Source: a virus
Length of the DNA stretch: 43,285 nucleotides
Virus record (IMG/VR): IMGVR_UViG_3300035016_000029
Coordinates: 1-43,285 of that record
Reading direction: 5' to 3' (one strand)
Below the pieces are notes generated by a model. The model did no database searches. It saw only the letters and a list, made by a program, of their open reading frames with translations, and was not told the DNA's origin. This document shows positions 15,781 through 22,627 of the stretch, piece after piece. The translations under genes and the position numbers were made by a program. Each line of letters begins with the position of its first letter. Positions within the stretch are counted from its first letter, which is position 1.

Positions 15781-15933
15781 TCAAGGATTGGGCGGGTTGC
15801 CCTTCGTGCGCGTGGCCAGGCCAAACCCCAAGCCAAGGGCTGCGCCTATCGCAATTCCCAGTGCGATGTTGTCCATAGCCACGCCTATTGCGACGCCTAT
15901 GGCGACGCCGATCGCGAGATATTTGCCGACCAT
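15781..15933 (-). CDS. Small glycine-zipper membrane protein (50 aa)
   Basis: ATG 15933 with a strong GGAGAAGG directly upstream. Product starts MVGKYLAIGVAIGVAIGVAM and continues with alternating small residues to LGLGFGLATRTKGNPPNP. The repeated G-V-A-I pattern is a glycine zipper, expected to cross the membrane and oligomerise. Possible toxin-like or membrane-stress protein; function unknown. The overlapping longer frame upstream (to 16118) would run into its start. Confidence 0.65.
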   Translation of the reverse strand: MVGKYLAIGVAIGVAIGVAMDNIALGIAIGAALGLGFGLATRTKGNPPNP

Positions 15934-16118
15934 ACCTTCTCCATGCTTTCAGCTAAGCCTAGCTGGCTTGCAGGGTGCTTTTGCCTATCGTCGGCAAGCG
16001 GGCGCTCGTGCAGTTCTGCGAGACGCGCGAGGGCGGCAACCCGCTTTACCGTAGTTCCCACCTGTCCCTGTGATTCGATGGGATCTGCCGGCAGGCAAGT
16101 AGGCGGTTCGGCTGCCAC
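15897..16118 (-). CDS. Uncertain small protein (73 aa)
   Basis: GTG start at 16118 with a poor ribosome site. The central part (VKRVAALARLAELHERPLAD, then QKHPASQLGLAESMEKV) looks like a real helical protein. It overlaps the start of the glycine-zipper gene by 37 bases, as translationally coupled genes can. The ends of the protein look less convincing. No family recognised. Confidence 0.35.
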   Translation of the reverse strand: MAAEPPTCLPADPIESQGQVGTTVKRVAALARLAELHERPLADDRQKHPASQLGLAESMEKVWSANISRSASP

Positions 16119-16296
16119 CTGGGTCGATCCGACTCCGACTAGTCGGCGACGCTCGGACGATGCTCTGGCAACGGGGCGGTGCCATGCGCCTGCGCATGTC
16201 GCCGCTCGTCGCCGTTATGCTTCGGAGCGCAGCAGGCGCATGGCGACATCTTCGGTTGCCTCGCGCCTGCAGCTGCTGCCCGTCGTGCATGACGGT

Positions 16297-16407
16297 TCAC
16301 TGATAACCGCCTTCTTCCTCGCGTCTCTCGGCGGCGTCCTCCTGCGCCTCGACCAGCTCCGTGTCCTCGTTGTTGTCGCGCTCGGTCTCTTCCGGGTTGG
16401 TAATCAT
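16297..16407 (-). CDS. Small acidic protein (36 aa)
   Basis: ATG 16407 with AGGAGA 7-8 bases upstream, an excellent ribosome site. Product MITNPEETERDNNEDTELVE, then AQEDAAERREEEGGYQ: nearly all charged, disordered, strongly acidic. Very short acidic peptides of this style occur widely in sphingomonads. The overlapping rightward frame has no such ribosome site. Confidence 0.55.
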   Translation of the reverse strand: MITNPEETERDNNEDTELVEAQEDAAERREEEGGYQ

Positions 16408-16496
16408 GATCGGTCTCCTTGGTGAGCGAACGCATGAATCCCGCGATAGATGCGGCCTGTCGTTGACCCCGTGAAGTGCGGCGCTAGGACGAAGGT

Positions 16497-16844
16497 GTGG
16501 TGATCTCGATCCTGGACGCTGCCCTGTTAGCGGCTGCCGGACAAGTGCCCATCGGGCCGTGTCAGGTCGTGGACGGAGACACCCTGCGTTGCGGCGAAAA
16601 GCGCATCCGCCTGCTTGGAATCGACGCGCCGGAGAGGGGCAAGTGCCGGGTTGGCCGCAAATGTTCACCCCGCGACCCGTACGCGTCTCAGCGTAGCCTA
16701 GCGGCGGCAACCACAGGCAAGCTAACGATCAAGCGCGTCGGAACCGATCGCTACGGTCGGACGCTGGCACGGGTTCGGGGATCGAAGGGTGACCTATCAT
16801 GCTTGCAGCTCAGGAAGCGTCAGGCGATGTACCGGCGCGACTGA
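16497..16844 (+). CDS. Thermonuclease family protein (SNase-like)
   Basis: 115 aa, GTG start at 16497 (a second GTG follows at 16500) after an AGGACGAAG stretch. Calcium-dependent nuclease fold: VVDGDTLRCGEKRIRLLGID with D26, D28 and R38, DAPE with D43 and E46, and DRYGRTLA with R88, matching the catalytic Arg-Glu-Arg set and calcium-binding Asp residues of staphylococcal nuclease. A hydrophobic start (ILDAALLAAAGQVP) could be a weak signal peptide. It appears intact, unlike the frameshifted relative at 32497-32845. Confidence 0.85.
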   Translation: MVISILDAALLAAAGQVPIGPCQVVDGDTLRCGEKRIRLLGIDAPERGKCRVGRKCSPRDPYASQRSLAAATTGKLTIKRVGTDRYGRTLARVRGSKGDLSCLQLRKRQAMYRRD

Positions 16845-16938
16845 GACAATGGGCTGAGGGTATTTCGCGCATGTCCATCCGCCTTGAGCCTTCATCGCTG
16901 GTAGGAGCAGCCCTGATAGCGGACATAGCCGGACGGCC

Positions 16939-16965
16939 GGAAATGGGTGGTAAGCGGACGCTGTC
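16939..16965. repeat. Dispersed repeat, partial copy B
   Basis: GGAAATGGGTGGTAAGCGGACGC matches the 3' part of the longer copies. Lies between the thermonuclease and DUF4279 genes. (Sequence given here is split: GGAAATGGGTGG, then TAAGCGGACGC.). Confidence 0.45.
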
Positions 16966-16981
16966 GTGGTAGGCTTATGTC

Positions 16982-17392
16982 ATGGGTGAACTGCACAGAT
17001 CGTCTGCGTCTCTCGGCTTCTATGGTGACGACCTTGATCCCCAAGAATTATCCGACCGCTTGGGAGGTGAGCCGACCGTGGGCGTCCGCAAGGGTGGCAA
17101 GTGGCGGACTGAAAGCGGCGTCGAAAAGGTCGCCCACACCGGGTCTTGGCGAGTAAGGGTTCCAGACTGTGCCCCAGCCGATCTCGACGGTCAGATCAAC
17201 GATCTGCTCGACCGCTTCACAGCCGACTTGTTGGCGTGGAGGAGCTTTGCTCGGAAATATCGGGGCCGGATATTTTGCGGGTTATTTCTTGAAACGGGAA
17301 ACGAAGGCATTTCCTTGCAGCCTGAAACGCTGGCTCGCCTTGGCGAGCGTGGCTTGCTGATCGATCTCGACATCTACGGTGCAACGGACTGA
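16982..17392 (+). CDS. DUF4279 domain protein
   Basis: 136 aa. Starts MGELHRSSASLGFYGDDLDP and shows the family pattern: FYGDDLDPQELSDRLGGEPT, a GKWRTESG glycine-rich loop, HTGSWRV, DLDGQINDLLDRF, and a terminal LQPETLARLGERG followed by LLIDLDIYG. DUF4279 proteins are small, cytoplasmic and of unknown biochemical function; some sit near polymorphic toxin systems as possible immunity proteins, which is not shown here. Flanked by repeat copies, suggesting it belongs to a mobile cargo segment. Confidence 0.8.
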   Translation: MGELHRSSASLGFYGDDLDPQELSDRLGGEPTVGVRKGGKWRTESGVEKVAHTGSWRVRVPDCAPADLDGQINDLLDRFTADLLAWRSFARKYRGRIFCGLFLETGNEGISLQPETLARLGERGLLIDLDIYGATD

Positions 17393-17395
17393 ACG

Positions 17396-17520
17396 TCCGC
17401 AATGGGGTCGAAACGAGAAAGTCGGCTTGTAGCAAAATTTGGGACGAAGCTGCCTGACCGGTCTTGGAATCGCGAATGGCCACCGGGAACGGCTGAAATT
17501 GGGTGGTTAGCTGCCATTGC
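17396..17520. repeat. Dispersed repeat, long copy C
   Basis: Contains CGCAATGGGGTCG at the left end and a TCTTGGAATCGCGAATGG block, GGGAACGGCTGAAATTGGG and TGGTTAGCTGCCATTG at the right, in the same order as copy D but with an insertion in the middle. It ends 10 bases from the stop codon of a small leftward gene. No gene seen in it. Confidence 0.5.
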
Positions 17521-17529
17521 CTCAGGCAG

Positions 17530-17676
17530 TCAAAAGAACCACCATATGGCCACGCCGACCATGGCGAATGGGGATAGCGCGAGGATGATCGCAGTGAGCC
17601 AAGCGGCGGGCCGACCAAACCGGTCTTCGGTCCACTCAACGAGGACAGCTAACCAGCGAACTAAGGCGGGCGTCAT
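17530..17676 (-). CDS. Small membrane protein (48 aa)
   Basis: ATG 17676 to TGA at 17530: starts MTPALVRWLAVLVEWTEDRF and ends with a membrane segment (AAWLTAIILALSPFAMVGVA) and IWWFF. Good codon use for the organism and an amphipathic start followed by a hydrophobic helix support a real gene; the ribosome site is weak. It sits exactly between repeat copies C and D. Function unknown. Confidence 0.5.
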   Translation of the reverse strand: MTPALVRWLAVLVEWTEDRFGRPAAWLTAIILALSPFAMVGVAIWWFF

Positions 17677-17706
17677 CGCCGCATCTTACGCGACATCAGA
17701 CCGACT

Positions 17707-17795
17707 GTAACGGGGTCGTTTGCGGTCGGGCCGCTGTTGGGGTCGCGATACGAGCGCGGGAACCGCTGAAATTGGGTGGGAGGCGGTCACTGCGG
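17707..17795. repeat. Dispersed repeat, long copy D (reference copy)
   Basis: Blocks in order: AACGGGGTCGTTTGCGG, GGGCCGCTGTTGGGGTCGCG, GAGCGCGGGAACCGCTGAAA and TTGGGTGGGAGGCGGTCACT. About 90 bases; two other long and two short partial copies lie in 13571-17520. No terminal inverted repeats or target duplication evident, so it is not an obvious insertion sequence. Confidence 0.55.
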
Positions 17796-17921
17796 TTAGC
17801 GGTTCGTAAGCATCAAGCGCGGAGTGAGCCAGTCGCGGGTCTCCCCCGAGCACGGCGATGTGATCAGGCACTTGCTCCCTACGGCCCTGCCGTGCATCCC
17901 ATCTGCCGGGAGGAAGCAAGC

Positions 17922-18710
17922 ATGAGCGGAACAGGGTCGAGCGACGAGGCGTCGGCTACCGATACCGATAGGCCGCCTACGCCGAAGAGGCGATTCATCT
18001 TTGCTGGCTTTGGGCGCAGCAGTGATGGCCAACGCGGCTTCCTGGCCGAGGTGGGCATCATCGTGCTCGGTGTGCTCGTGGCGCTCTCGGGCGAGCAGGC
18101 AGTGCAGGCGCTACGCTGGAGCCATCTTGTCGCTCAGCAACGTGAAGTGCTCTCCGATGAGTTGCGCGGTGTACTCACGGAAGCGTCGGTTCGCCTTCTG
18201 CAGCGGCCTTGCTTCGAGCGAAGACTTCGGGAACTGCGTGTCGTGCTGGAGCGGAACAGGCAGGGTGCGCCGCTCGACCTGCGCGGCAAGCTCGGCGCGC
18301 CAACCTACACGCAGGCATCGACCGGCGCATGGGCCACCGCCCTCAACAGCGAGACACTGGACCACATGCCCCTTGCGGAGCGGCAGGAATGGGGCGGCGC
18401 TTTCGAAGGGGGAGGCGAACTGGCAGAGGTTTACAAGGCCGAGAGCGAGGTCTGGGTAGAGCTGAGCCGGATCGATCACGTCGCCCTCCTCGAATCCGAA
18501 GATTGGGCCGCCCTGCGCACCGCTTTTGCAAGAGCGCACGCGCTGAATGATCGCGCGGTATTTTTGTCAGACTGGGCGCTGGAAAACAATTCGAGGGGCC
18601 TAAGCCCGCATCCAATCACCCTTCAGCAGATCGTGTCGCTCAAGGAGACCACTCGCGCTTTCTGCGAGCCGCTCCTCGCGAAGTCGAGCGTTGATACGAG
18701 TCCCATGTAA
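17922..18710 (+). CDS. Membrane-anchored protein of unknown function (262 aa)
   Basis: ATG 17922 preceded by GGAGG about 9 bases upstream; the open frame continues upstream to 17772 without a better start. Residues 1-38 are polar, then one membrane segment (FLAEVGIIVLGVLVALSGEQ, about 40-59) and a long helical soluble domain. The AEVGIIVLGVLVAL-x-EQ motif recurs in a family of sphingomonad and xanthomonad membrane proteins whose function is unknown. Two cysteines only (PCFERRL, FCEPLL). It ends about 95 bases before the third late-promoter site, so it is cargo between late operons. Confidence 0.7.
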   Translation: MSGTGSSDEASATDTDRPPTPKRRFIFAGFGRSSDGQRGFLAEVGIIVLGVLVALSGEQAVQALRWSHLVAQQREVLSDELRGVLTEASVRLLQRPCFERRLRELRVVLERNRQGAPLDLRGKLGAPTYTQASTGAWATALNSETLDHMPLAERQEWGGAFEGGGELAEVYKAESEVWVELSRIDHVALLESEDWAALRTAFARAHALNDRAVFLSDWALENNSRGLSPHPITLQQIVSLKETTRAFCEPLLAKSSVDTSPM

Positions 18711-18804
18711 ACGGCAAGCAGGGTTCGAACTGCTGTCAATGCCTGCTTTGGGGTCGGGAGCCGTCGGGCAGCTTTTTCCAAAATCTTTCTAGCTAACGCG
18801 GCCT

Positions 18805-18823
18805 TGTAGTAACGCTTTCTACA
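18805..18823 (+). promoter_or_regulatory. Late-promoter activator site 3 (J-I-H operon)
   Basis: TGTAG-TAACGCTTT-CTACA; the dyad extends to CTTGTAG/CTACAAG (18803-18825). Its centre is 56 bases from the GTG start of gene J. Nearly identical to site 4. Confidence 0.88.
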
Positions 18824-18869
18824 AGAGCGCGGGGTCGCATAGCTCCACCCAACCCGCCGACATGGCGGT

Positions 18870-19760
18870 GTGTCAGACACCGCATCCAGCTCGACCGCAA
18901 TCGACCTGTCGCGCCTTCCCGCGCCCAGCTTCCTCGCGCCGCTGTCCTATGAGCAGGAGCGGGCCGACTTGGTCGCGTTCTTCCAGACTGTCCTGCCGGA
19001 ATTCGACGCCACGATTCCCTCCGATCCGGCGGTGAAGCTGCTCGAAGTGATCGCCTATTACGTCATGCTGAAGGGGCAAGAGTTCAACGAACGCGCCCTG
19101 CAGACCATGCTCGCCTATGCGACGGGCGCGGATCTCGATAATCTGGGCGCGCTGGTCAACGTCGAGCGGCTGATCATCGAGGAAGCGAGCGGCTCAGACC
19201 CCGCCGTCTATGAAAGCGACGCGGATCTGCGCCGCCGCATCCAGCTCGCACCCGAGAGCTTCAGCGTCGCCGGTCCCGCGACCGCCTATCGCTTTCACGC
19301 ACTCTCGGCCGACGCGACGATCGCCGATGCGCTCGCGACAAGTCCAACCCCTGGGGCCGTGCTGGTCACGATCCTGTCTCGGCTCGGCGACGGCACCGCC
19401 TCACCCGATCAGATCGCGGCGGTCGAGGCCGTCGTCACCTCGCGAGAGGTGCGACCGCTGACCGACATGGTCACTGTCGCCTCGGTCGAGCTGATCGCCT
19501 TCACCGTCCTCGCGACGCTCACCCTGTTTCACGGCCCCGACGCCGTCGTGGTGCTTGCGGCTGCCGAGGAACGGCTCGACGCCTATATCGCCGATGCGCG
19601 CAAGATCGGCCGCCCCGTGACGCGGTCGGGCATCATCGCCGCACTGCATGTCGAGGGCGTGCTCAACGTCGCGCTGGCGCATCCCGCCGCCGACATCTTG
19701 CCCAACGGCACCCAGCTCGCCCATTGCACCGGTACCGACGTGATGCTGGCCGATGACTGA
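18870..19760 (+). CDS. J: Baseplate assembly protein J (P2 gpJ family)
   Basis: 296 aa, as in P2 gpJ (302). Starts with GTG 18870; a nearby ATG (18862) is out of frame. The opening AIDLSRLPAPSFLAPLSYEQ and later VKLLEVIAYYVMLKGQEFNE, RALQTMLAYATGADLDNLGA and YESDADLRRRIQLAPESFSV are typical. Forms the baseplate wedge with gpI and gpW. No Shine-Dalgarno is visible before the GTG. P2 places J after V and W; here it starts an operon of its own, directly after an activator site. Confidence 0.95.
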   Translation: MSDTASSSTAIDLSRLPAPSFLAPLSYEQERADLVAFFQTVLPEFDATIPSDPAVKLLEVIAYYVMLKGQEFNERALQTMLAYATGADLDNLGALVNVERLIIEEASGSDPAVYESDADLRRRIQLAPESFSVAGPATAYRFHALSADATIADALATSPTPGAVLVTILSRLGDGTASPDQIAAVEAVVTSREVRPLTDMVTVASVELIAFTVLATLTLFHGPDAVVVLAAAEERLDAYIADARKIGRPVTRSGIIAALHVEGVLNVALAHPAADILPNGTQLAHCTGTDVMLADD

Positions 19761-20418
19761 TCTCCTGCCTCCCGCCAGCACACCGCTTGAGCAGGCCTTT
19801 GCGCAAGCCGCCGCGCGCGTCGGCGATATCCCGGTTGATGTCGCGACGCTCTGGAACCCAGCGACCTGCCCGATCGCCAGCCTGCCTTGGCTGGCCTGGA
19901 CCTTGTCGGCGGACCGCTGGAACGCAGACTGGAGCGACGCGGAAAAGCGTGAGGCTGTCGCCGGCGCGATTGCTGCCCAGCGTATCAAGGGCAGCCGCCT
20001 CGCGGTCGAACAGGCGCTGCAATCGCTCGATGACCTTCTGCAGTTGGTCGAATGGTTCGAAGCCTCGCCGCAGCTCGATCCCTACACTTTCGAAGTGCGG
20101 CTGCCGCTGATCGATGCCGAGGGCGTCGCCGGCGGCACGCGCGTCTCGGCTGAGTTCGCCCGCCAGATCATCGCCGATGTCACGCGCGCGAAGCCGGTGC
20201 GCGCCCATTTCGCCCTGGTCCAGCAGCTCGAACTGATCGGGCTCCCCGCCCTGGTCGGCGCGGCCCATGGCGCAGCCTATCGCCGCCTTGATGGCGCCGC
20301 CGCCGCGTCGCCCGTCGGCTTCGATCCCGACACGCCCTGGGGCGACCTGCTCCAGGATGAGAATGGCGAGCCGCTGCAGGACGATTTCGGGAACTTCATC
20401 GACGGGACCGCGCCATGA
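19753..20418 (+). CDS. I: Tail protein I (P2 gpI family)
   Basis: 221 aa. Typical gpI opening (LLPPASTPLEQAFAQAAAR, VDVATLWNPATCPIASLPWL, AWTLSADRWNADWSDAEKRE) followed by IAAQRIKGSRLAVEQAL. Baseplate periphery protein linking J to the tail fibre. The C-terminal ~40 residues (after GAAYRRLDG) are an acidic extension. Overlaps J by 8 bases and H by 4 (ATGA). Confidence 0.94.
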   Translation: MTDLLPPASTPLEQAFAQAAARVGDIPVDVATLWNPATCPIASLPWLAWTLSADRWNADWSDAEKREAVAGAIAAQRIKGSRLAVEQALQSLDDLLQLVEWFEASPQLDPYTFEVRLPLIDAEGVAGGTRVSAEFARQIIADVTRAKPVRAHFALVQQLELIGLPALVGAAHGAAYRRLDGAAAASPVGFDPDTPWGDLLQDENGEPLQDDFGNFIDGTAP

Positions 20419-21923
20419 CCGCACCACTTCAGTTCGTGATCACCGATGCTGGTCGCGCGGCCCTGATCGATGCCGAAGGTGGAGGGACCGCCGCAGCCCT
20501 GATCGCAGAGGTCGGCGTGACTGCTGCGGTCTTCATCGCAGCCCCGACGCTCACCGCGCTGCCCGGCGAAATCAAGCGCATCAACACGATCGCCGGATCT
20601 GCGGCCGATGCCGACACCGTCCACCTGATCGTCCGGGATTCCAGCGACGACGAATATATTGCGCGCGGCCTTGGCTTCTATCTCGAGGACGGGACGCTGT
20701 TTGCCGTCTACAGCCAGGCCGATCCGTTCCTCGGCAAATATGCCGCGTCGCATTTCCTCACCGCGATCGACCTCAAATTCCTTGATGGTGAAGCCGACCT
20801 GATCACGTTCGGCGATTCCAATTTCCTCAACCCGCCTGCGACTGAAAGCGAGAAGGGCGTCGCCTATCTCGCCACGATCGCCGAGGCGCTGGCCGGAGCG
20901 GTCGCGGAAAAGATCATCACGCCCGCGACGATGGCGGCGGTGCTCGCCAGCTATGTCGCGGCGGACCAGCTCGGCGTTGCAAACGGCGTCGCCACGCTCG
21001 GCCCCGATGGCAAACTCCTCCTGTCGCAGCGCCCGCCGATCGACCTGATCGACGTGTTCCCTGCGGCGAGCCAAGCCGCGATGCTCGCGCTCGCCGCCAC
21101 GGTCGGCGACTTCGCTGTCCGAACCGACAACGGCCTCGTCTATGTCCTTCAGGCCGCGCCAGCGACCGTCCTTGCCAACTGGCTTGAAATCTCGACGCCG
21201 GCACCGGTGTCGAGCGTCAACGGCAAGGTCGGCACCGTCGTGCTGACTGCGGCGGACGTTGGCGCTGTGCCGACGGCCCGCTCCATCGGCGTTACCGGTG
21301 GGCTGCTTACTGGCGGCGGAGACCTTTCCGCAAATCGCACCATCGGATTGGTTGCCGCCACCCAAGCTGAATGTTTCGCCGGCGTTGTGGGCGACCGCGT
21401 CGTTACGCCGAGCGGACTTGGGCCGCTCATCGTAGCGCTCGGGACCAAGGCGTCAGCCGGTGCAACCGTCGGGGGAAGCGGCCTGGTCAGTGGGGGGGGC
21501 GAGATCTCCGGTAACCCGGTCCTCTCGGTAATCGCCGCGACCGTGGCCGAACTGGCGGCGCGCGCCGCGAACCGCGCGATCTCGCCGGTGACCCTCGCCA
21601 ACCTGCCCAAAAGCCTCACACCGAATGGCTACCTGACCCTGCCCTTCCCCGACGAAGAAGGCCGGTTCCCGATCCTGCAATGGGTCACCTATCGCAGCGT
21701 GATCCTTCTGGAGAGTGCTCCGTACGTCTCGTGGCCGATCGTCTTTCCCAACGGGATCCTGTTCGGAGGGGCGACCGGCTATCTCGCCGCACCCTCCTCG
21801 GCGCGCAACCTCTGGCCGCAGCTCGCCGCACCCACGACGTTCGGGACTTACGTCCAGCTGCAGCGGGTCACCGACGTCGATCTGCGCGTCGATGGCTTCG
21901 ACGTCTTCATGCTTGGTTATTGA
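20415..21923 (+). CDS. H: Tail fibre protein (P2 gpH-like N-terminus)
   Basis: 502 aa. N-terminal baseplate-attachment domain of gpH type: PLQFVITDAGRAALIDAEGG and GLGFYLEDGTLFAVYSQADP, then KITPATMAAVL-like linker sequence. The shaft has repeated glycine-rich segments (SVNGKVGTVVLTAADVGAVP; GGLLTGGGDLSANRTIGLV; GSGLVSGGGEISGNPVLSV). The last ~100 residues (GYLTLPFPDEEGRFPILQWV, then WPIVFPNGILFG) look like a receptor-binding tip of the gp53-like type. Host range determinant. Starts inside the gpI stop codon. Confidence 0.9.
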   Translation: MTAPLQFVITDAGRAALIDAEGGGTAAALIAEVGVTAAVFIAAPTLTALPGEIKRINTIAGSAADADTVHLIVRDSSDDEYIARGLGFYLEDGTLFAVYSQADPFLGKYAASHFLTAIDLKFLDGEADLITFGDSNFLNPPATESEKGVAYLATIAEALAGAVAEKIITPATMAAVLASYVAADQLGVANGVATLGPDGKLLLSQRPPIDLIDVFPAASQAAMLALAATVGDFAVRTDNGLVYVLQAAPATVLANWLEISTPAPVSSVNGKVGTVVLTAADVGAVPTARSIGVTGGLLTGGGDLSANRTIGLVAATQAECFAGVVGDRVVTPSGLGPLIVALGTKASAGATVGGSGLVSGGGEISGNPVLSVIAATVAELAARAANRAISPVTLANLPKSLTPNGYLTLPFPDEEGRFPILQWVTYRSVILLESAPYVSWPIVFPNGILFGGATGYLAAPSSARNLWPQLAAPTTFGTYVQLQRVTDVDLRVDGFDVFMLGY

Positions 21924-21935
21924 GGGGAAGGCGGC

Positions 21936-22403
21936 ATGTTCTTCAGCCCATCCACCGGCGGCTTCTACGATCCGGCCATCAACCGCGACATTCCCGCCGA
22001 TGCAGTGCGGATCTCGCGCGAACGTCATGGCGAGCTGATCGCCGCCCGAGCCGCAGGAAAAATCATCGCCCCCGATCGCGCGGGCCGTCCGGTTGCTCGC
22101 GAACCGCGCATCGGTATCGACCAGCTCCGCACCCGCGCCGTCGCATCGGTCAAGGGCGAAGCCCGTCGCCGCATTCTGGCGGTCGCCAGCCTTGAGCAAC
22201 AGGCCAATGACAATGCGACCATCGCGATTGAGGCGTTCGCCGGGGTCGGGGCGGATATGGAAGGCGCGCTCGACCGCCGGGCTCGAATCGATGCGATCCG
22301 CACCGCGTCCAACGCGATCGAGGCCCAGATCGCCCGCATGCCCGCCGCGAACCTCACCGCTTTCGATCCTTCCTTACACCCCCTGTGGCCGGAGCATTCC
22401 TGA
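21936..22403 (+). CDS. Tail fibre assembly/chaperone-like protein
   Basis: 155 aa. Starts MFFSPSTGGFYDPAINRDIP and continues ADAVRISRERHGELIAARAA, GKIIAPDRAGRPVA, the layout of phage tail fibre assembly proteins (gpG/Tfa-like) that open with a short description of the fibre tip and a helix. Directly after the fibre gene, as chaperones usually are. The C-terminal half is helical. Its stop overlaps the next start (TGATG). Confidence 0.75.
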   Translation: MFFSPSTGGFYDPAINRDIPADAVRISRERHGELIAARAAGKIIAPDRAGRPVAREPRIGIDQLRTRAVASVKGEARRRILAVASLEQQANDNATIAIEAFAGVGADMEGALDRRARIDAIRTASNAIEAQIARMPAANLTAFDPSLHPLWPEHS

Positions 22404-22624
22404 TGGCGAAGATCTCCGAATTGCCTATCGCGACAGACCCGGATGGCACCGAATGGGTGCCGATTGTTCAGGACAGCATCGCCAAGCGGGTTCGTCTGAG
22501 CAGCATCGGGGGAGGCACCGGCGGCCCGACGATGGTCCCGCTCGTATCCGGCGCCCTGCCTGGCCCCGATTTTCTGGCTGACGATTTCGGCCGCCCGATC
22601 TTCGTTCCTTATGTGGAGTCCTAA
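22403..22624 (+). CDS. Small tail-associated protein (73 aa, MAKISEL type)
   Basis: Starts MAKISELPIATDPDGTEWVP, IVQDSIAKRVRLSSI. This opening (MAKISELP-x-A-x4-G-x-E-x-VPIVQ) recurs in phage fibre proteins as an N-terminal module; here it is a stand-alone small protein ending RPIFVPYVES. Probably a fibre adaptor or part of the second receptor-binding complex. Confidence 0.65.
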   Translation: MAKISELPIATDPDGTEWVPIVQDSIAKRVRLSSIGGGTGGPTMVPLVSGALPGPDFLADDFGRPIFVPYVES

Positions 22625-22627
22625 TCC

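Noticed and set aside
15985-16290. Leftward 101-codon frame
   Set aside because: Arg-rich, no motif and no ribosome site; probably non-coding.
15943-16425. 160-codon rightward frame over the small leftward genes
   Set aside because: Cys/Arg/Ser-rich translation without a motif, and the leftward 36-aa and 50-aa genes have much better ribosome sites.
13571-17795. Insertion sequence or transposon as the source of the cargo
   Set aside because: No transposase gene, terminal inverted repeats or target duplications are visible; the repeats look like short dispersed elements.
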